From the NCBI GenBank assembly GCA_965279255.1, contig OZ257146.1, positions 2,418,001 through 2,482,000 on the forward strand: a stretch of 64,000 bases of DNA, given 5' to 3'. Below are positions 35,618-44,156 of the stretch, in pieces. How positions within the stretch are numbered: the stretch's first letter is position 1; the number at the start of each line of letters is the position of its first letter. Under the pieces are notes generated by a model, which was given only the letters and a program-made list of their open reading frames with translations, ran no database searches and was not told the origin of the DNA. Made by a program: the position numbers and the translations under genes. This stretch comes from CAMFLJ01 sp965279255. GTDB taxonomy: Bacteria; Actinomycetota; Acidimicrobiia; Acidimicrobiales; Acidimicrobilacustridaceae.

Positions 35618-37090
35618 TCAGGCCGGCCAGACGACCGACTGCAGCTCGGTGTAGGCCTCCAGGCCCCAGTCACCGCCGTCGCGCCCGATGCCCGACAGCT
35701 TGAAGCCGCCAAAGGGCACCTCGTGGTGGCGCTGCACGGTGTTGATGCCGACGCTACCGGAACGGATCTGCCGAGCGAGCTCGTACGCACGGGCGCCATC
35801 CTCGCAGAACACGTACGACAGCAGGCCGAAGTCGCTGTCGTTGGCGAGGCGGATGGCCTCGTCCTCGTCGTCGAAGGGCAGGACCACGACCACCGGGCCG
35901 AAGATCTCCTCGCGCACCGGGCTCATGCCGTTGTTGCAGCCGGCGAGCAGGGTCGGGCCCACGTAGAAGCCCTTGTCCATGCCCGGGTCGCGGCCGTCGA
36001 CGACGAGCTCGGCACCCTCGTCGACGCCGTTCTGGATGTGGGCGAGGATGCGGTCGCGCTGGACGCCGGAGATCACCGGGCCGACCACCGTGTCGGCCTG
36101 GAGGGGGTCACCCACCTTGAGCGCCTTGGCGGCCTCGGCCAGCTTGCCCACCAGCTCGTCGTAGCGGCTGCGGTGGACGATGACGCGGGTGGGGGCGGTG
36201 CAGATCTGACCGGAGTGGAACGCCCACACCGAGGCGATGCCGGCGACGGCCTTGTCGATGTCGGCGTCGGCGGTGACGACACAGGCGCCCTTGCCGCCCA
36301 GCTCCTGGAGCTGGCGCTTCATCGTGCGGGCGCCGGCCTCCACGATCTTGATCCCGACCTGGGTCGAGCCGGTGAAGCTCACCATGTCGACGTTGTCGTC
36401 GTCGACGAGCACGGCGCCGACCTCGGCCTTGGCGCCGGTGACGATGTTGACGACGCCGGGCGGGAAGCCCACCTCGTCGAGGATCTTGGCCAGCTCGATC
36501 ACGCAGAGCGGGTCCTGCGGGGCCGGCTTCATGACGACGGTGCAGCCGACGGCGAGGGCCGGGGCGATCTTGCCGACCATGTTGACGGTCGGGAAGTTGT
36601 ACGGGGAGATGCAGGCCACGACGCCGACGGGCAGCCGGTTGACGACACCGCCCATGAGGGCACCGGCGGCCAACGGGGTGGCGCCGATCGGCTGCGGCGG
36701 CAGGCCCCGGGTGAGGTCGGTCATGGCGCCACGGGCGTAGCGGTCGAACCGGCTGATGGCCACGGGGATCTGCATGAGCGAGCCCACCGAGGAGGTGGCC
36801 CCGGCCTCGGCGATCACCAGCGGGAGGAGCTCGGGGGTGCGCTCGGCGAGGCGCTTGCCGGCGGCCTCGAGCAGGGCGGCCCGCTCGCGGGGGGTGGTGC
36901 GGCTCCAGGCGGGGAAGGCGTCGGCGGCGGCCTGCGTGGCGGCCCGCACGTCGTCGGCCGAGGCCTCGGGCGCCTCGGCCACGACCTCTTCGGTGGCCGG
37001 GTTGATGATCTCGTAGGTGCCGTCGCTGCCGTCACGCCACTCACCACCGATGAGCTGGCGGTATCCGGTTGTCGTACTCGTCGTCCCCAT
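35618..37090 (-). CDS. NAD(P)-dependent aldehyde dehydrogenase
   Basis: A 490-residue enzyme of normal family length. The substrate-channel asparagine lies in ISPYNFP (about 160-166). The general base is in ELGGKGA (about 260-266). The catalytic Cys is in FHSGQICTAPTR (about 288-299). EEIFGPVVVV and PFGGFKLSGIGRDGG are standard later motifs. It should oxidise an aldehyde formed by the nearby alcohol dehydrogenase. The ATG at 37090 lies only 4 bases after a perfect TCTGACG palindrome and has no clear ribosome site, so a leaderless or near-leaderless transcript under tight repression is likely. Confidence 0.92.
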   Translation of the reverse strand: MGTTSTTTGYRQLIGGEWRDGSDGTYEIINPATEEVVAEAPEASADDVRAATQAAADAFPAWSRTTPRERAALLEAAGKRLAERTPELLPLVIAEAGATSSVGSLMQIPVAISRFDRYARGAMTDLTRGLPPQPIGATPLAAGALMGGVVNRLPVGVVACISPYNFPTVNMVGKIAPALAVGCTVVMKPAPQDPLCVIELAKILDEVGFPPGVVNIVTGAKAEVGAVLVDDDNVDMVSFTGSTQVGIKIVEAGARTMKRQLQELGGKGACVVTADADIDKAVAGIASVWAFHSGQICTAPTRVIVHRSRYDELVGKLAEAAKALKVGDPLQADTVVGPVISGVQRDRILAHIQNGVDEGAELVVDGRDPGMDKGFYVGPTLLAGCNNGMSPVREEIFGPVVVVLPFDDEDEAIRLANDSDFGLLSYVFCEDGARAYELARQIRSGSVGINTVQRHHEVPFGGFKLSGIGRDGGDWGLEAYTELQSVVWPA

Positions 37091-37094
37091 GTCT

Positions 37095-37111
37095 TCTGAC
37101 GATACGTCAGA
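37095..37111. promoter_or_regulatory. Palindromic operator, site 4 of 7
   Basis: Perfect arms TCTGACG and CGTCAGA around ATA, 4 bases before the aldehyde dehydrogenase ATG. A bound repressor would cover the start of transcription or translation. Confidence 0.8.
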
Positions 37112-37133
37112 GAATCGCGACAGTCACAACGAC

Positions 37134-37163
37134 GAGGACCCCGGGCGGGGGCCCGGGGTCCTC
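37134..37163 (-). terminator. GC hairpin after the fasciclin gene
   Basis: Perfect 13-base arms GAGGACCCCGGGC and GCCCGGGGTCCTC around GGGG. Confidence 0.8.
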
Positions 37164-37204
37164 GAGACATCGGTGCGGCCGAGGCCAGCGATGGGGGGGT
37201 CCGA

Positions 37205-37744
37205 TCAGGGCATCAGGACGCCGTCGATCACGTGGATGACGCCGTTGTCGGTGACGATGTCGGTCTTGGTCACGTTGACCGTGTTGCCCTTGGCGTCGGT
37301 GATGGTGACCTTGTCGCCGTTGACGGCGATGGTGATCTCCTCTCCGTTGACCGTCTTGACCGTGCCGGCCTTGACGTCCTTGGCCATGACCTCACCCGCG
37401 ATCACGTGGTAGGTGAGGATCGACTTCAGCTGCTCGGGGGTGAGCGACTCGAGGGTGCCGGCCGGCAGCTTGGCGAAGGCCTCGTTGGTCGGGGCGAACA
37501 CGGTGAAGGGGCCGGTGCCCGACAGGGTGTCGACCAGCCCGGCGGTCTTCACGGCGCTGACGAGGGTGGAGAAGTCGGGGTTGCCCGCCGCGGCGGACAC
37601 GATCGTGGTCTTCTCGGCGGCGGCCATGGTGGTCGTGGTCTCGGACTTCGAGTCGGAACTGCTGCTTCCGCAGGCCGCGAACAGCAGGCTCACGGCGGCG
37701 ATGGCGCCGACGAGGACGGCGGTCTTCTTCTTGGTGGTGGTCAC
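37205..37744 (-). CDS. Fasciclin-domain (FAS1) lipoprotein
   Basis: A 179-residue secreted lipoprotein. The signal ends AVSLLFAACGSSSS with the lipid-anchored Cys near residue 25, and a Ser/Thr linker follows. One FAS1 domain (about 45-178) shows both conserved motifs: GPFTVFAPTNEAFAKLP and the C-terminal GVIHVIDGVLMP. FAS1 proteins mediate adhesion or surface scaffolding. The GTG at 37744 is used, behind GGAGCAGATCC. It is a single-gene unit with its own terminator, unrelated in role to the catabolic neighbours. Confidence 0.92.
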   Translation of the reverse strand: MTTTKKKTAVLVGAIAAVSLLFAACGSSSSDSKSETTTTMAAAEKTTIVSAAAGNPDFSTLVSAVKTAGLVDTLSGTGPFTVFAPTNEAFAKLPAGTLESLTPEQLKSILTYHVIAGEVMAKDVKAGTVKTVNGEEITIAVNGDKVTITDAKGNTVNVTKTDIVTDNGVIHVIDGVLMP

Positions 37745-37900
37745 AGGATCTGCTCCGGTTCGTGTTTCGAGAACTTCGACCGGTCCGACCCGGTCGGAGC
37801 TAATTGACACTAAATCGGCCCGGCTATTCCCGGAGAGCGAGAAGTCTGCGGATTCCCTGTGACGACGACCTGGACGCCGCCCCGACACACCGGCCGGTGA

Positions 37901-38845
37901 TCAGCGGGAGCGGAGCGGGGCCCGGCCCGCCGCGATCCAGTCCGGCCGGGACCAGATGTCGTGGTTCTCCCCCCATGCGACCTCCCCGTCGCCGAGGTCC
38001 CACCGCACCAGGTTGAGCACCGCGTACAGGTCGTGGCCGGCATCGACCGCCTGGCGGTTGCGGCACTCCCCCGCCACGACGAGGTGGCGGCCGAGCGCGT
38101 CGACCGCGTCGATCACCACCCTCCGGGGGAAGTCGCCGTCGAGCTCCGTGCGGCGCTCGCCCTCCACCAACCGGGCGGGGCGCCCGTCGACCTGCCAGTA
38201 CCCGCCGGTGATCCGATCGCGGCCCGCGGCATCCGGGTTCACGTAGACGAAGAACGCCCGGCCGTCGACGGCGGTGCCGTGGGCGTTGCCGAGGCGCAGG
38301 CCCGGCCGCATCGTGCGGGGACCCCACGACCGGTCACGCACCGACGCGCAGTCGATGGCGAACCACTCGTCGCCCAGCCGGGCCCGGCCCGTCACCCGAC
38401 CGGGCTGCTCGAGATGGCCGTCGAACATCCCCGGTGACTCCTCGGGCGCCACGGGGTTGGGCTCCATGAGCGCCTGGAAGGTCAGGTCGAGCTCGACCCC
38501 GTCGGCCCGGTGGCGGATCCGGTAGGACTCCAGTGGCGCCACGCACTCGAGATGGAACCCGTTGGCGGCCCGCAGGTCGCGCAGGTCCGGCGGGCTGGTC
38601 AGCTCGTTCGTCCACGCGTCGTGGGCGAGGTACCGGGTCTCGCCCCGCCAGGCGCTGACCGCACCGCCCTGCATCCCCTCGTTCGGGCGGAACCACACCC
38701 GGACGTGCACCGACGCCTCGAGCTCCGGGATCCAGAACGGGAACCAGGCCGTCTCGATCCAGGTGGGGTCGTCGGAGGTCGGTGGGTGGTAGCCGTCGTC
38801 GGCCGGGACCACCGACGGCACGGGCGGGTTGCCGACGATCGTCAT
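37901..38845 (-). CDS. DUF7064-like protein of a three-gene overlapping set
   Basis: A 314-residue beta-rich protein. Residues 20-140 hold WIETAWFPFWIPELEASVHVRV-type strands, and the conserved RDRSWGPRTM motif lies near 175. The same motif (DHSWGVR) occurs in the protein at 10003-11160, so the two are paralogues. They fit the DUF7064/tocopherol-cyclase-like group, seen near fatty-acid and steroid genes but without a proven reaction. The ATG overlaps the phosphotransferase stop (ATGA), so function is presumably linked to it. Confidence 0.7.
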   Translation of the reverse strand: MTIVGNPPVPSVVPADDGYHPPTSDDPTWIETAWFPFWIPELEASVHVRVWFRPNEGMQGGAVSAWRGETRYLAHDAWTNELTSPPDLRDLRAANGFHLECVAPLESYRIRHRADGVELDLTFQALMEPNPVAPEESPGMFDGHLEQPGRVTGRARLGDEWFAIDCASVRDRSWGPRTMRPGLRLGNAHGTAVDGRAFFVYVNPDAAGRDRITGGYWQVDGRPARLVEGERRTELDGDFPRRVVIDAVDALGRHLVVAGECRNRQAVDAGHDLYAVLNLVRWDLGDGEVAWGENHDIWSRPDWIAAGRAPLRSR

Positions 38846-40200
38846 CGGGGCTCCAGACGTTGCGGATGGCGGTCGGCGAGCTCGCCGAGCAGGGGCTCGA
38901 GCAGCATCGACTCCCGGACGAGGTGGCGGGCCAGGTACGCGACGACCTCCCGTTCGCGTCCGGCGTCCGCGGCGAGCGCACCGAGCTCTGCCAGGCCGGC
39001 GGCGACCGACTCCGGCCGGCGGCCGAGGAGGGCGGTGAGCTCGGCCCGCTCCCGGCGGTCGCGGTCAGCGCCGTAGCGGAGCCGATGGTCGATCACGCCC
39101 AGCACGCCTTCCACCCCGACGGCCCTCCGCCGGGCGAAGCCGTCGGCAAGGGCGGGCGCGACCGTGTCGCGCTGGTCGCGCCACGCGTGGGCGACCAGCA
39201 TCAGCTCGTCGGACGGGCCCGACGGGTCCGACGCCTCGAACGGGCCCTCGTCGGGCCGTTCGAGGCCCACCGCGTCGCACAGCGCCAGGGCGGAGGCCCG
39301 CATGAGCATGGTGCGGTACATCGTGAGCTCGGCCCGGTCGGTGGCGGCGTCATCGAACCCCAGACCGAGCCCGATCAGCATCGAGTTCCGGGTCAGGACG
39401 AGGATCCGGTACCACTCCACCGCGGCGCGCTCGACGGCAGGGCCGCCGGCCGCCTCGTACTCGGCGTAGCGGGTGGCGAGGTCGCCGACGGGGGTGGCCA
39501 TGTCGCGCACGGCGATGGCGGCGAGGTCCTCCATGGGGTCGCCCCAGTGCGCGACCTCCCAGTCGAGGACAGCCGTGACCCGTCCTCCCTCGGCGAGGAA
39601 GTTGCCGGGGCCCATGTCGCTGTGGACGAGCGAGGTGCGGCCGGCGTCGAGCGGGACGTGCCGCCGCAGCCATGCCAGCGCCGACGCGAACAGCGGGTGG
39701 AGCGAGTCGCCGATCATGGTGGCCACCCCCTCGACCGACGTCAGCTGGACGACGGCGTGCTCGGTGCCCGGCGCGGGCGGCGGGAGGTGGGCGATGTCGA
39801 GACCCGCCGGGTCGAGCCCGTGCAGCGTCGCGGTGACGGCCATCAGGTGGCCGGCGGTCGGCTCGCGCTCACTCTCGTGGTCGACGGCGGGGAAGTCGCT
39901 GCGACCGGGCACCCGTTCGAGCAGCACCGCCCGCAGCCCTCCGTCGACCCCGTACACCTGCGGCACGGGGACCTCGGTCGTGGCCAGTGCACCGAGCACC
40001 GCCGCATCGAGCGCCGAGCCTCCGCCGCGACCGGTGTCACGCAGCAGGAACAGCTCGAGACGGTCGCCGCCGCGGTCGACGTCGACCGACCACGCCATGC
40101 GGCTGGCGCCCGCGAGATGTCGCCTCGCCCCGACGACCGGGCCCCCGGTGACGCCGGCGACCCACTCCTCGAGGTCGGCCGGGAGGCTGCCATCGTCCAT
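38842..40200 (-). CDS. Aminoglycoside-phosphotransferase-family kinase
   Basis: A 452-residue protein. Residues about 1-300 have the phosphotransferase fold with the catalytic loop LVHSDMGPGNFLAEGGRVTAVLDWEVAHWGDP intact (HxD, then DWE). The rest is a helical extension like that of the protein at 16776-18161. ATP-dependent phosphorylation of a small hydroxylated molecule is expected; relatives sit with acyl-CoA dehydrogenases. The ATG at 40200 overlaps the EthD stop by one base. Antibiotic resistance is unlikely given the operon partners. Confidence 0.82.
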   Translation of the reverse strand: MDDGSLPADLEEWVAGVTGGPVVGARRHLAGASRMAWSVDVDRGGDRLELFLLRDTGRGGGSALDAAVLGALATTEVPVPQVYGVDGGLRAVLLERVPGRSDFPAVDHESEREPTAGHLMAVTATLHGLDPAGLDIAHLPPPAPGTEHAVVQLTSVEGVATMIGDSLHPLFASALAWLRRHVPLDAGRTSLVHSDMGPGNFLAEGGRVTAVLDWEVAHWGDPMEDLAAIAVRDMATPVGDLATRYAEYEAAGGPAVERAAVEWYRILVLTRNSMLIGLGLGFDDAATDRAELTMYRTMLMRASALALCDAVGLERPDEGPFEASDPSGPSDELMLVAHAWRDQRDTVAPALADGFARRRAVGVEGVLGVIDHRLRYGADRDRRERAELTALLGRRPESVAAGLAELGALAADAGREREVVAYLARHLVRESMLLEPLLGELADRHPQRLEPR

Positions 40201-40553
40201 CAGAGGAACGATGTGAGGGTGGTCTTGGCCGCCGCCACGTCGGCCTCCCTGGTGACCACCAGCGTCGGGCTGTCGTCGATGTCCATGAAGGTCTGCAGGT
40301 CGGCCCAGTGGGCCCGCCCGGCGTCGGTCTCGGCGTAGAAGGCGGAGGTGGCCATCATCGACTCGAGGTCCGGCCAGTGGTTCTCCGCTATGCCGACGTA
40401 GGGGGTGCCGCTGGCGACCATCATCAACCGGTTCCTGGTGATGTACGGGTGGTCCTTCAGGTCGAACTCCTCGGTGTGGCGCGTCCACCGCTCGAAGAAC
40501 TCCTCGGCGGTGAACCCCTCCCGCTTCTTCACGAGTGTGAACGACACGATCAT
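40200..40553 (-). CDS. EthD-like dimeric alpha-beta-barrel protein
   Basis: A 117-residue ferredoxin-like-fold protein. The opening VSFTLVKKREGFTAEEFFERWTRHT is the EthD signature, with a central YVGIAENHWPDLESMM. Members either bind small hydrophobic molecules or support P450 systems such as EthABCD. It is the first gene of an overlapping set with the phosphotransferase and the DUF7064-like gene. The ATG at 40553 diverges from a SnoaL-like gene 83 bases away. Confidence 0.8.
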   Translation of the reverse strand: MIVSFTLVKKREGFTAEEFFERWTRHTEEFDLKDHPYITRNRLMMVASGTPYVGIAENHWPDLESMMATSAFYAETDAGRAHWADLQTFMDIDDSPTLVVTREADVAAAKTTLTSFL

Positions 40554-40636
40554 CCCGACCCCCCGGCTCGACGAACGGGCGAACGGTACCCTCCGGCCGG
40601 ACGAGTCGGGCCAGCCGAGGCCCGATCGGAGGAACC

Positions 40637-41071
40637 GTGACCGACCGCCGCTACACCGTCGAAGAGCTCCAGGACCGCGCCGCCATCGCCGACCTGTACG
40701 ACCGCCAGCTCGCCGCGGCCGAGGCGTGGGATCTCGAGTCCTACGACACGACCTTCACCCACGACGCCGAGATCGACATGAGCGACTTCGGGCAGGGCGT
40801 GCTGCGCTACCCGGCCTACCGGGCGTGGCTGGCGTCGCTGCGGACGGTCATGGTCGAGGCCCAGCGCCTCACCGGCGGCCTCCGCCTCGCGCTCGACGGC
40901 GACACCGGCACGACCCGCGTGCCGGTGGCCTGCTTCGTCACCATGGACTTCGGGGGCGACCGGTCGCTCATCTCGACGGGCATCTTCTACAACGACACCC
41001 TCCGCCGCACCGCCGACGGATGGCGCATCGCGGCGCGGTACGAGCAGCTCAACTGGTCCGGGACCCCCTGA
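40637..41071 (+). CDS. SnoaL/NTF2-like protein, possible dehydratase or isomerase
   Basis: A 144-residue NTF2-fold protein of the SnoaL_4 kind. YTVEELQDRAAIADLYDRQLAAAEAWDLESYDTTF forms the N-terminal helices; THDAEIDMSDFG and RRTADGWRIAARYEQLNW form the barrel. The GTG at 40637 is well supported by GGAGGAACC. Relatives act on aromatic, steroid or polyketide substrates. It is divergently arranged to the EthD-like gene, so the 83-base gap may hold shared control. Confidence 0.8.
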   Translation: MTDRRYTVEELQDRAAIADLYDRQLAAAEAWDLESYDTTFTHDAEIDMSDFGQGVLRYPAYRAWLASLRTVMVEAQRLTGGLRLALDGDTGTTRVPVACFVTMDFGGDRSLISTGIFYNDTLRRTADGWRIAARYEQLNWSGTP

Positions 41072-41104
41072 GACCACCCGTGCCGCCCGGGCCGGGCGCC
41101 GACC

Positions 41105-41995
41105 TCAGTCGTTCAGCGGTGCGATGACGGCCTCGCCGAAGGCGGCGATGGCGGCGCAGCGCTCGTCCACCGACGCCGTCGGGCTGCCGGAGCGGTCGCC
41201 CTTGAGCATCGCCGGGGCGGCGAGGAAGCCGGTGACGCCCCGCTCGGCGAAGCGGCGGAAGTCGGCGGGGTCGGTGGAGTAGAGCCCGATGATGACCTCG
41301 AAGCCGTCGCCCACCCGTCGGCCCTCGGCCTCGAGGGCGGCATCGAGCCGGTCGAGCACGGCGTCGGCCTCCTCGACGGGGTAGGCGTTGCCGATGAAGC
41401 CGTCGTTGCGGGCGGCCCGGCGCAGGGCCGCAGGCGAGTGTCCGCCGATCAGCACGGGCATGGTGCCGCCGGGGGCGGCCGGCGACATGGTGACGGTGGG
41501 GAAGGAGTAGTGGGTGCCCTCGTGGGCCACCGGCTGCCCCGTCCAGAGCTTGCGGCAGATCTCGAGGCCCTCGTCGGTGCGGGCACCACGGGTGTGGAAG
41601 TCCTCACCCAGGATCTCGAACTCCTCGGCCATCCAGCCGACCCCGGCCCCGAGGGCGACGCGCCCACCCGACAGCGCGGCCACCGACGAGGCCAGCTTGG
41701 CCACCTCGACGGGGTGGCGGAGCGGGAACACGAAGATGTTGTGGGTGAAGCGCAGGCGTTCGGTGACCGCCGCCATCGCCGCGATCGCGACCCACGGGTC
41801 GGTCCAGGGGGTGGCGGTGGTCCAGCCCGGCTCGCCGTCGCTGGCGTAGGGGTAGGCCGACGCGAGCTCGGCGGGATAGAGGAGGTGGTCGGAGACGAGC
41901 ACCCCGGCGAAGCCCGCGTCCTCGCAGGCCCGGCCCAGCGCCGGGTACGCCGCCGGGTCCATCCACGCCGTGGTGTGCCAGAAGTCGATCGTCAT
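41105..41995 (-). CDS. Luciferase-like F420-dependent oxidoreductase
   Basis: A 296-residue luciferase-like TIM barrel. Family segments are ACEDAGFAGVLVSDHLLYP (about 24-42), LSGGRVALGAGVGWMAEEFEILG (about 109-131) and VLIGGHSPAALRRAARNDGFIGN. It probably uses F420 to oxidise or reduce a lipophilic ring intermediate. The ATG at 41995 follows GGGGGGCACC. It is convergent with the SnoaL-like gene and divergent from the amidohydrolase gene under the TCTGACG operator, which may also affect it. Confidence 0.87.
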   Translation of the reverse strand: MTIDFWHTTAWMDPAAYPALGRACEDAGFAGVLVSDHLLYPAELASAYPYASDGEPGWTTATPWTDPWVAIAAMAAVTERLRFTHNIFVFPLRHPVEVAKLASSVAALSGGRVALGAGVGWMAEEFEILGEDFHTRGARTDEGLEICRKLWTGQPVAHEGTHYSFPTVTMSPAAPGGTMPVLIGGHSPAALRRAARNDGFIGNAYPVEEADAVLDRLDAALEAEGRRVGDGFEVIIGLYSTDPADFRRFAERGVTGFLAAPAMLKGDRSGSPTASVDERCAAIAAFGEAVIAPLND

Positions 41996-42070
41996 GGTGC
42001 CCCCCTCCGACCCGCGGCCGCGGGATCGGGCGGACCCTACCGGGGTGGCACGACCGCCCGGGACGTGTAA

Positions 42071-42087
42071 TCTGACGAACCGTCAGA
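42071..42087. promoter_or_regulatory. Palindromic operator, site 5 of 7
   Basis: Perfect TCTGACG-AAC-CGTCAGA. It lies 36 bases before the amidohydrolase ATG and 75 bases from the divergent flavoenzyme start. Confidence 0.8.
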
Positions 42088-42123
42088 AACGTCGCCGGCC
42101 AGGCCGGCTCGATGGGAGGGCTC

Positions 42124-43845
42124 ATGCTCGACGAGGTCATCAAGGGTGGGACCGTGATCGACGGCACCGGGGCACCGGGCCGCGTCGCCGACGTCGGGAT
42201 CCGCGACGGTCGCATCGTCGCGGTGGGCCAGGTCGACGAGGACGCGACGGTCGTCACCGACGCCACCGGCCGCATCGTCATGCCGGGCATCGTCGACCCC
42301 CACACCCACTACGACGCCCAGCTCCTCTGGGACCCGAGCGCCACGCCGTCGGCCAACCACGGCGTCACCACCGTGATCGCCGGCAACTGCGGCTTCACCC
42401 TCGCTCCCCTGCGGCCCGACCCCGCCGAGGCCGACTACCTGCAGCGGATGATGTCCCGCGTCGAGGGCATGCCCCTCCCCGCACTGCAGCAGGTCGACTG
42501 GAGCTGGGAGACCTTCGAGGAGTACCTGAACCTGCTCGACGGCAAGATCGCCGTCAACGCCGGCTTCCTCGTGGGCCACTGCGCCATCCGCCGCTACGTC
42601 ATGGGCGAGGAGTCAGTGGGCAACGAGGCCACACCCGAGCAGATCGACGCCATGGTGGCCGAGCTGCGCAAGGCCATCGAGGTCGGTGCCCTGGGCTGGT
42701 CCTTCACCAAGTCGGGCAGCCACAGCGACGGCGACGGCCAGCCCGTGCCGAGCCGCTGGGCCACCGACGAGGAGATGCTCGCCCTCGCCACCGAGACCGG
42801 CCGCCACGAGGGCACCACCCTCGAGGGCATCGTCGCCGGATGCCTCGACCGCTTCGCCGACGACGAGATCGAGCTGCTCGGCGACCTCAGCGCCGCCGCC
42901 AAGCGGCCGCTCAACTGGAACGTGCTCACCGTCGACAAGCGCGAGCCCGACCGGGTGCCGCGCCAGCTCTCGGCCTACGACAGCGCCAAGGCCAAGGGCG
43001 GCCGGGTGGTCGCCCTCACCCTGCCGGTGCTCGTCCCGATGAACATGAACTTCCTCACCTTCTGCGGCATCTGGCTGCTCCCCGGTTGGCAGGAGGCGCT
43101 CTCGGTGCCGGTGGCCGAGCGCATCGCCAAGCTGAAGGACCCCGAGGTCCGCGCCCAGCTGCTGGCGGCCTCGCAGTCGCAGGAGGCCGGTGTCTACCGC
43201 CGCCTGGCCGACTGGGACGAGTACGTCATCGGCGACACCTTCTCCGCCGCCAACGAGGGCCTCTCCAACCGGATCGTGAAGGACATCGCGGCCGAGCGGG
43301 GCACCGAGCCCTTCGACACCCTGCTCGACATCGTCGTCGCCGACGACCTGCGCACGGTGCTCTGGCCCGCCCCGCAGGACAAGACCGACGAGGACTGGGC
43401 GCTGCGCACCGAGGTCTGGAACGACCCGCGGGCCATGATCGGCGGCTCCGACGCCGGTGCCCACCTCGACCGCATGTGCGGCGCGACCTACCCGACCCGC
43501 TTCCTCGGCGACATGATCCGGGGCCGCAAGCTGATCCCGGTCGAGAAGGCCGTGAACCTCATGACCCAGGTCCCGGCCGAGCTGTTCGGCCTGCGCGACC
43601 GCGGCACGGTCGAGGTCGGCAAGCGGGCCGACCTCGTGGTGATCGACCCGGAGACGGTCGGCTCCGAGCCCGCCCGCATGGTCGCCGACCTCCCCGGCGG
43701 CTGCGAGCGCCTCACCGCCGGCTCCTTCGGCGTCGAGCGCGTGCTCGTCAACGGCACCGCCGTGATCGTCGACGGCCAGGCCACCGGCGCCACCCCGGGC
43801 ACCCTCCTGCGGTCGGGCGTCGACACCTACACCGTCGAGCCCTGA
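42124..43845 (+). CDS. D-aminoacylase/amidohydrolase-family hydrolase
   Basis: A 573-residue metal-dependent amidohydrolase of the N-acyl-D-amino-acid deacylase group. The first metal motif HTHYDAQLLWDP follows VMPGIVDP (about 55-75), and GNCGFTLAPLRPD (about 94-106) is specific to this group. Further motifs are MIGGSDAGAHLDRMC (the catalytic Asp region) and LFGLRDRGTVEVGKRADLVVID near the end. It would hydrolyse an amide or cyclic ester; an actual D-aminoacylase role is unproven, since similar genes occur in steroid and lipid clusters. The ATG at 42124 is chosen for GGGAGGGCTC; a start 4 codons earlier is possible. Confidence 0.85.
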   Translation: MLDEVIKGGTVIDGTGAPGRVADVGIRDGRIVAVGQVDEDATVVTDATGRIVMPGIVDPHTHYDAQLLWDPSATPSANHGVTTVIAGNCGFTLAPLRPDPAEADYLQRMMSRVEGMPLPALQQVDWSWETFEEYLNLLDGKIAVNAGFLVGHCAIRRYVMGEESVGNEATPEQIDAMVAELRKAIEVGALGWSFTKSGSHSDGDGQPVPSRWATDEEMLALATETGRHEGTTLEGIVAGCLDRFADDEIELLGDLSAAAKRPLNWNVLTVDKREPDRVPRQLSAYDSAKAKGGRVVALTLPVLVPMNMNFLTFCGIWLLPGWQEALSVPVAERIAKLKDPEVRAQLLAASQSQEAGVYRRLADWDEYVIGDTFSAANEGLSNRIVKDIAAERGTEPFDTLLDIVVADDLRTVLWPAPQDKTDEDWALRTEVWNDPRAMIGGSDAGAHLDRMCGATYPTRFLGDMIRGRKLIPVEKAVNLMTQVPAELFGLRDRGTVEVGKRADLVVIDPETVGSEPARMVADLPGGCERLTAGSFGVERVLVNGTAVIVDGQATGATPGTLLRSGVDTYTVEP

Positions 43846-43912
43846 GCCGAGGCGCACCCGACCCACTCGGCCAGGTCCACGGGCCGTCGAGCGACCATCA
43901 CCACATCACCTC

Positions 43913-43944
43913 CGAGTGCCGCCCGGTCCGCCGGGCGGCACTCG
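43913..43944 (+). terminator. Intrinsic terminator
   Basis: Perfect 14-base arms CGAGTGCCGCCCGG and CCGGGCGGCACTCG with a TCCG loop, followed by TCGTTTT. One of the few classic hairpin-plus-T terminators in the window. Confidence 0.9.
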
Positions 43945-44022
43945 TCGTTTTCCCACCCCTGGCGGGATTCGGGCTCGAAAACCTCACGTTCCGCGAGATC
44001 TGTGGTCGTTTAGGAATGTTTT

Positions 44023-44039
44023 GTTAGTACATCTCTACC
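44023..44039 (+). promoter_or_regulatory. Promoter motif shared by the two camelysin-like genes, copy 1
   Basis: GTTAGTACATCTCTACC resembles the sequence at 47211-47227, where it forms GGTAC-AGCC-GTACC. The shared GTTRGTACA...TACC suggests one regulator for both genes. It lies 118 bases before the start. Confidence 0.45.
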
Positions 44040-44156
44040 CACCTGCTCATGGTGGACCTAGAAACCTTCCGATCGAGTGGAGCCGGAGTTGTGCACCCAT
44101 CTCCGTCGCCGGGGGCGTCCATCCGTCCCTGACCCACCCGAAAGGACCCCCTCCAC

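Larger units (their letters stand above)
43846..44156. other. Intergenic region of 311 bases
   Basis: It holds a terminator (43913-43944), then an unusually AT-rich stretch for this genome (about 43979-44050, with TTTAGGAATGTTTTGTTAG) likely to contain the promoter of the secreted-protein gene, and a GTTAGTACATCTCTACC motif repeated before the second copy of that gene. I see no additional gene. Confidence 0.6.

Noticed and set aside
34448..37099. Very long open frame on the plus strand (over 880 codons) opposite the alcohol and aldehyde dehydrogenase genes
   Set aside because: It is a codon-bias shadow: composition is Gly/Ala/Arg/His/Asp-rich without any domain, and both genes opposite it have clear family motifs.
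43979..44156. Possible cyclic-di-GMP or other riboswitch in the leader of the first camelysin-like gene
   Set aside because: No conserved riboswitch core could be traced by eye, and the second gene's leader does not share a fold, only a short motif.
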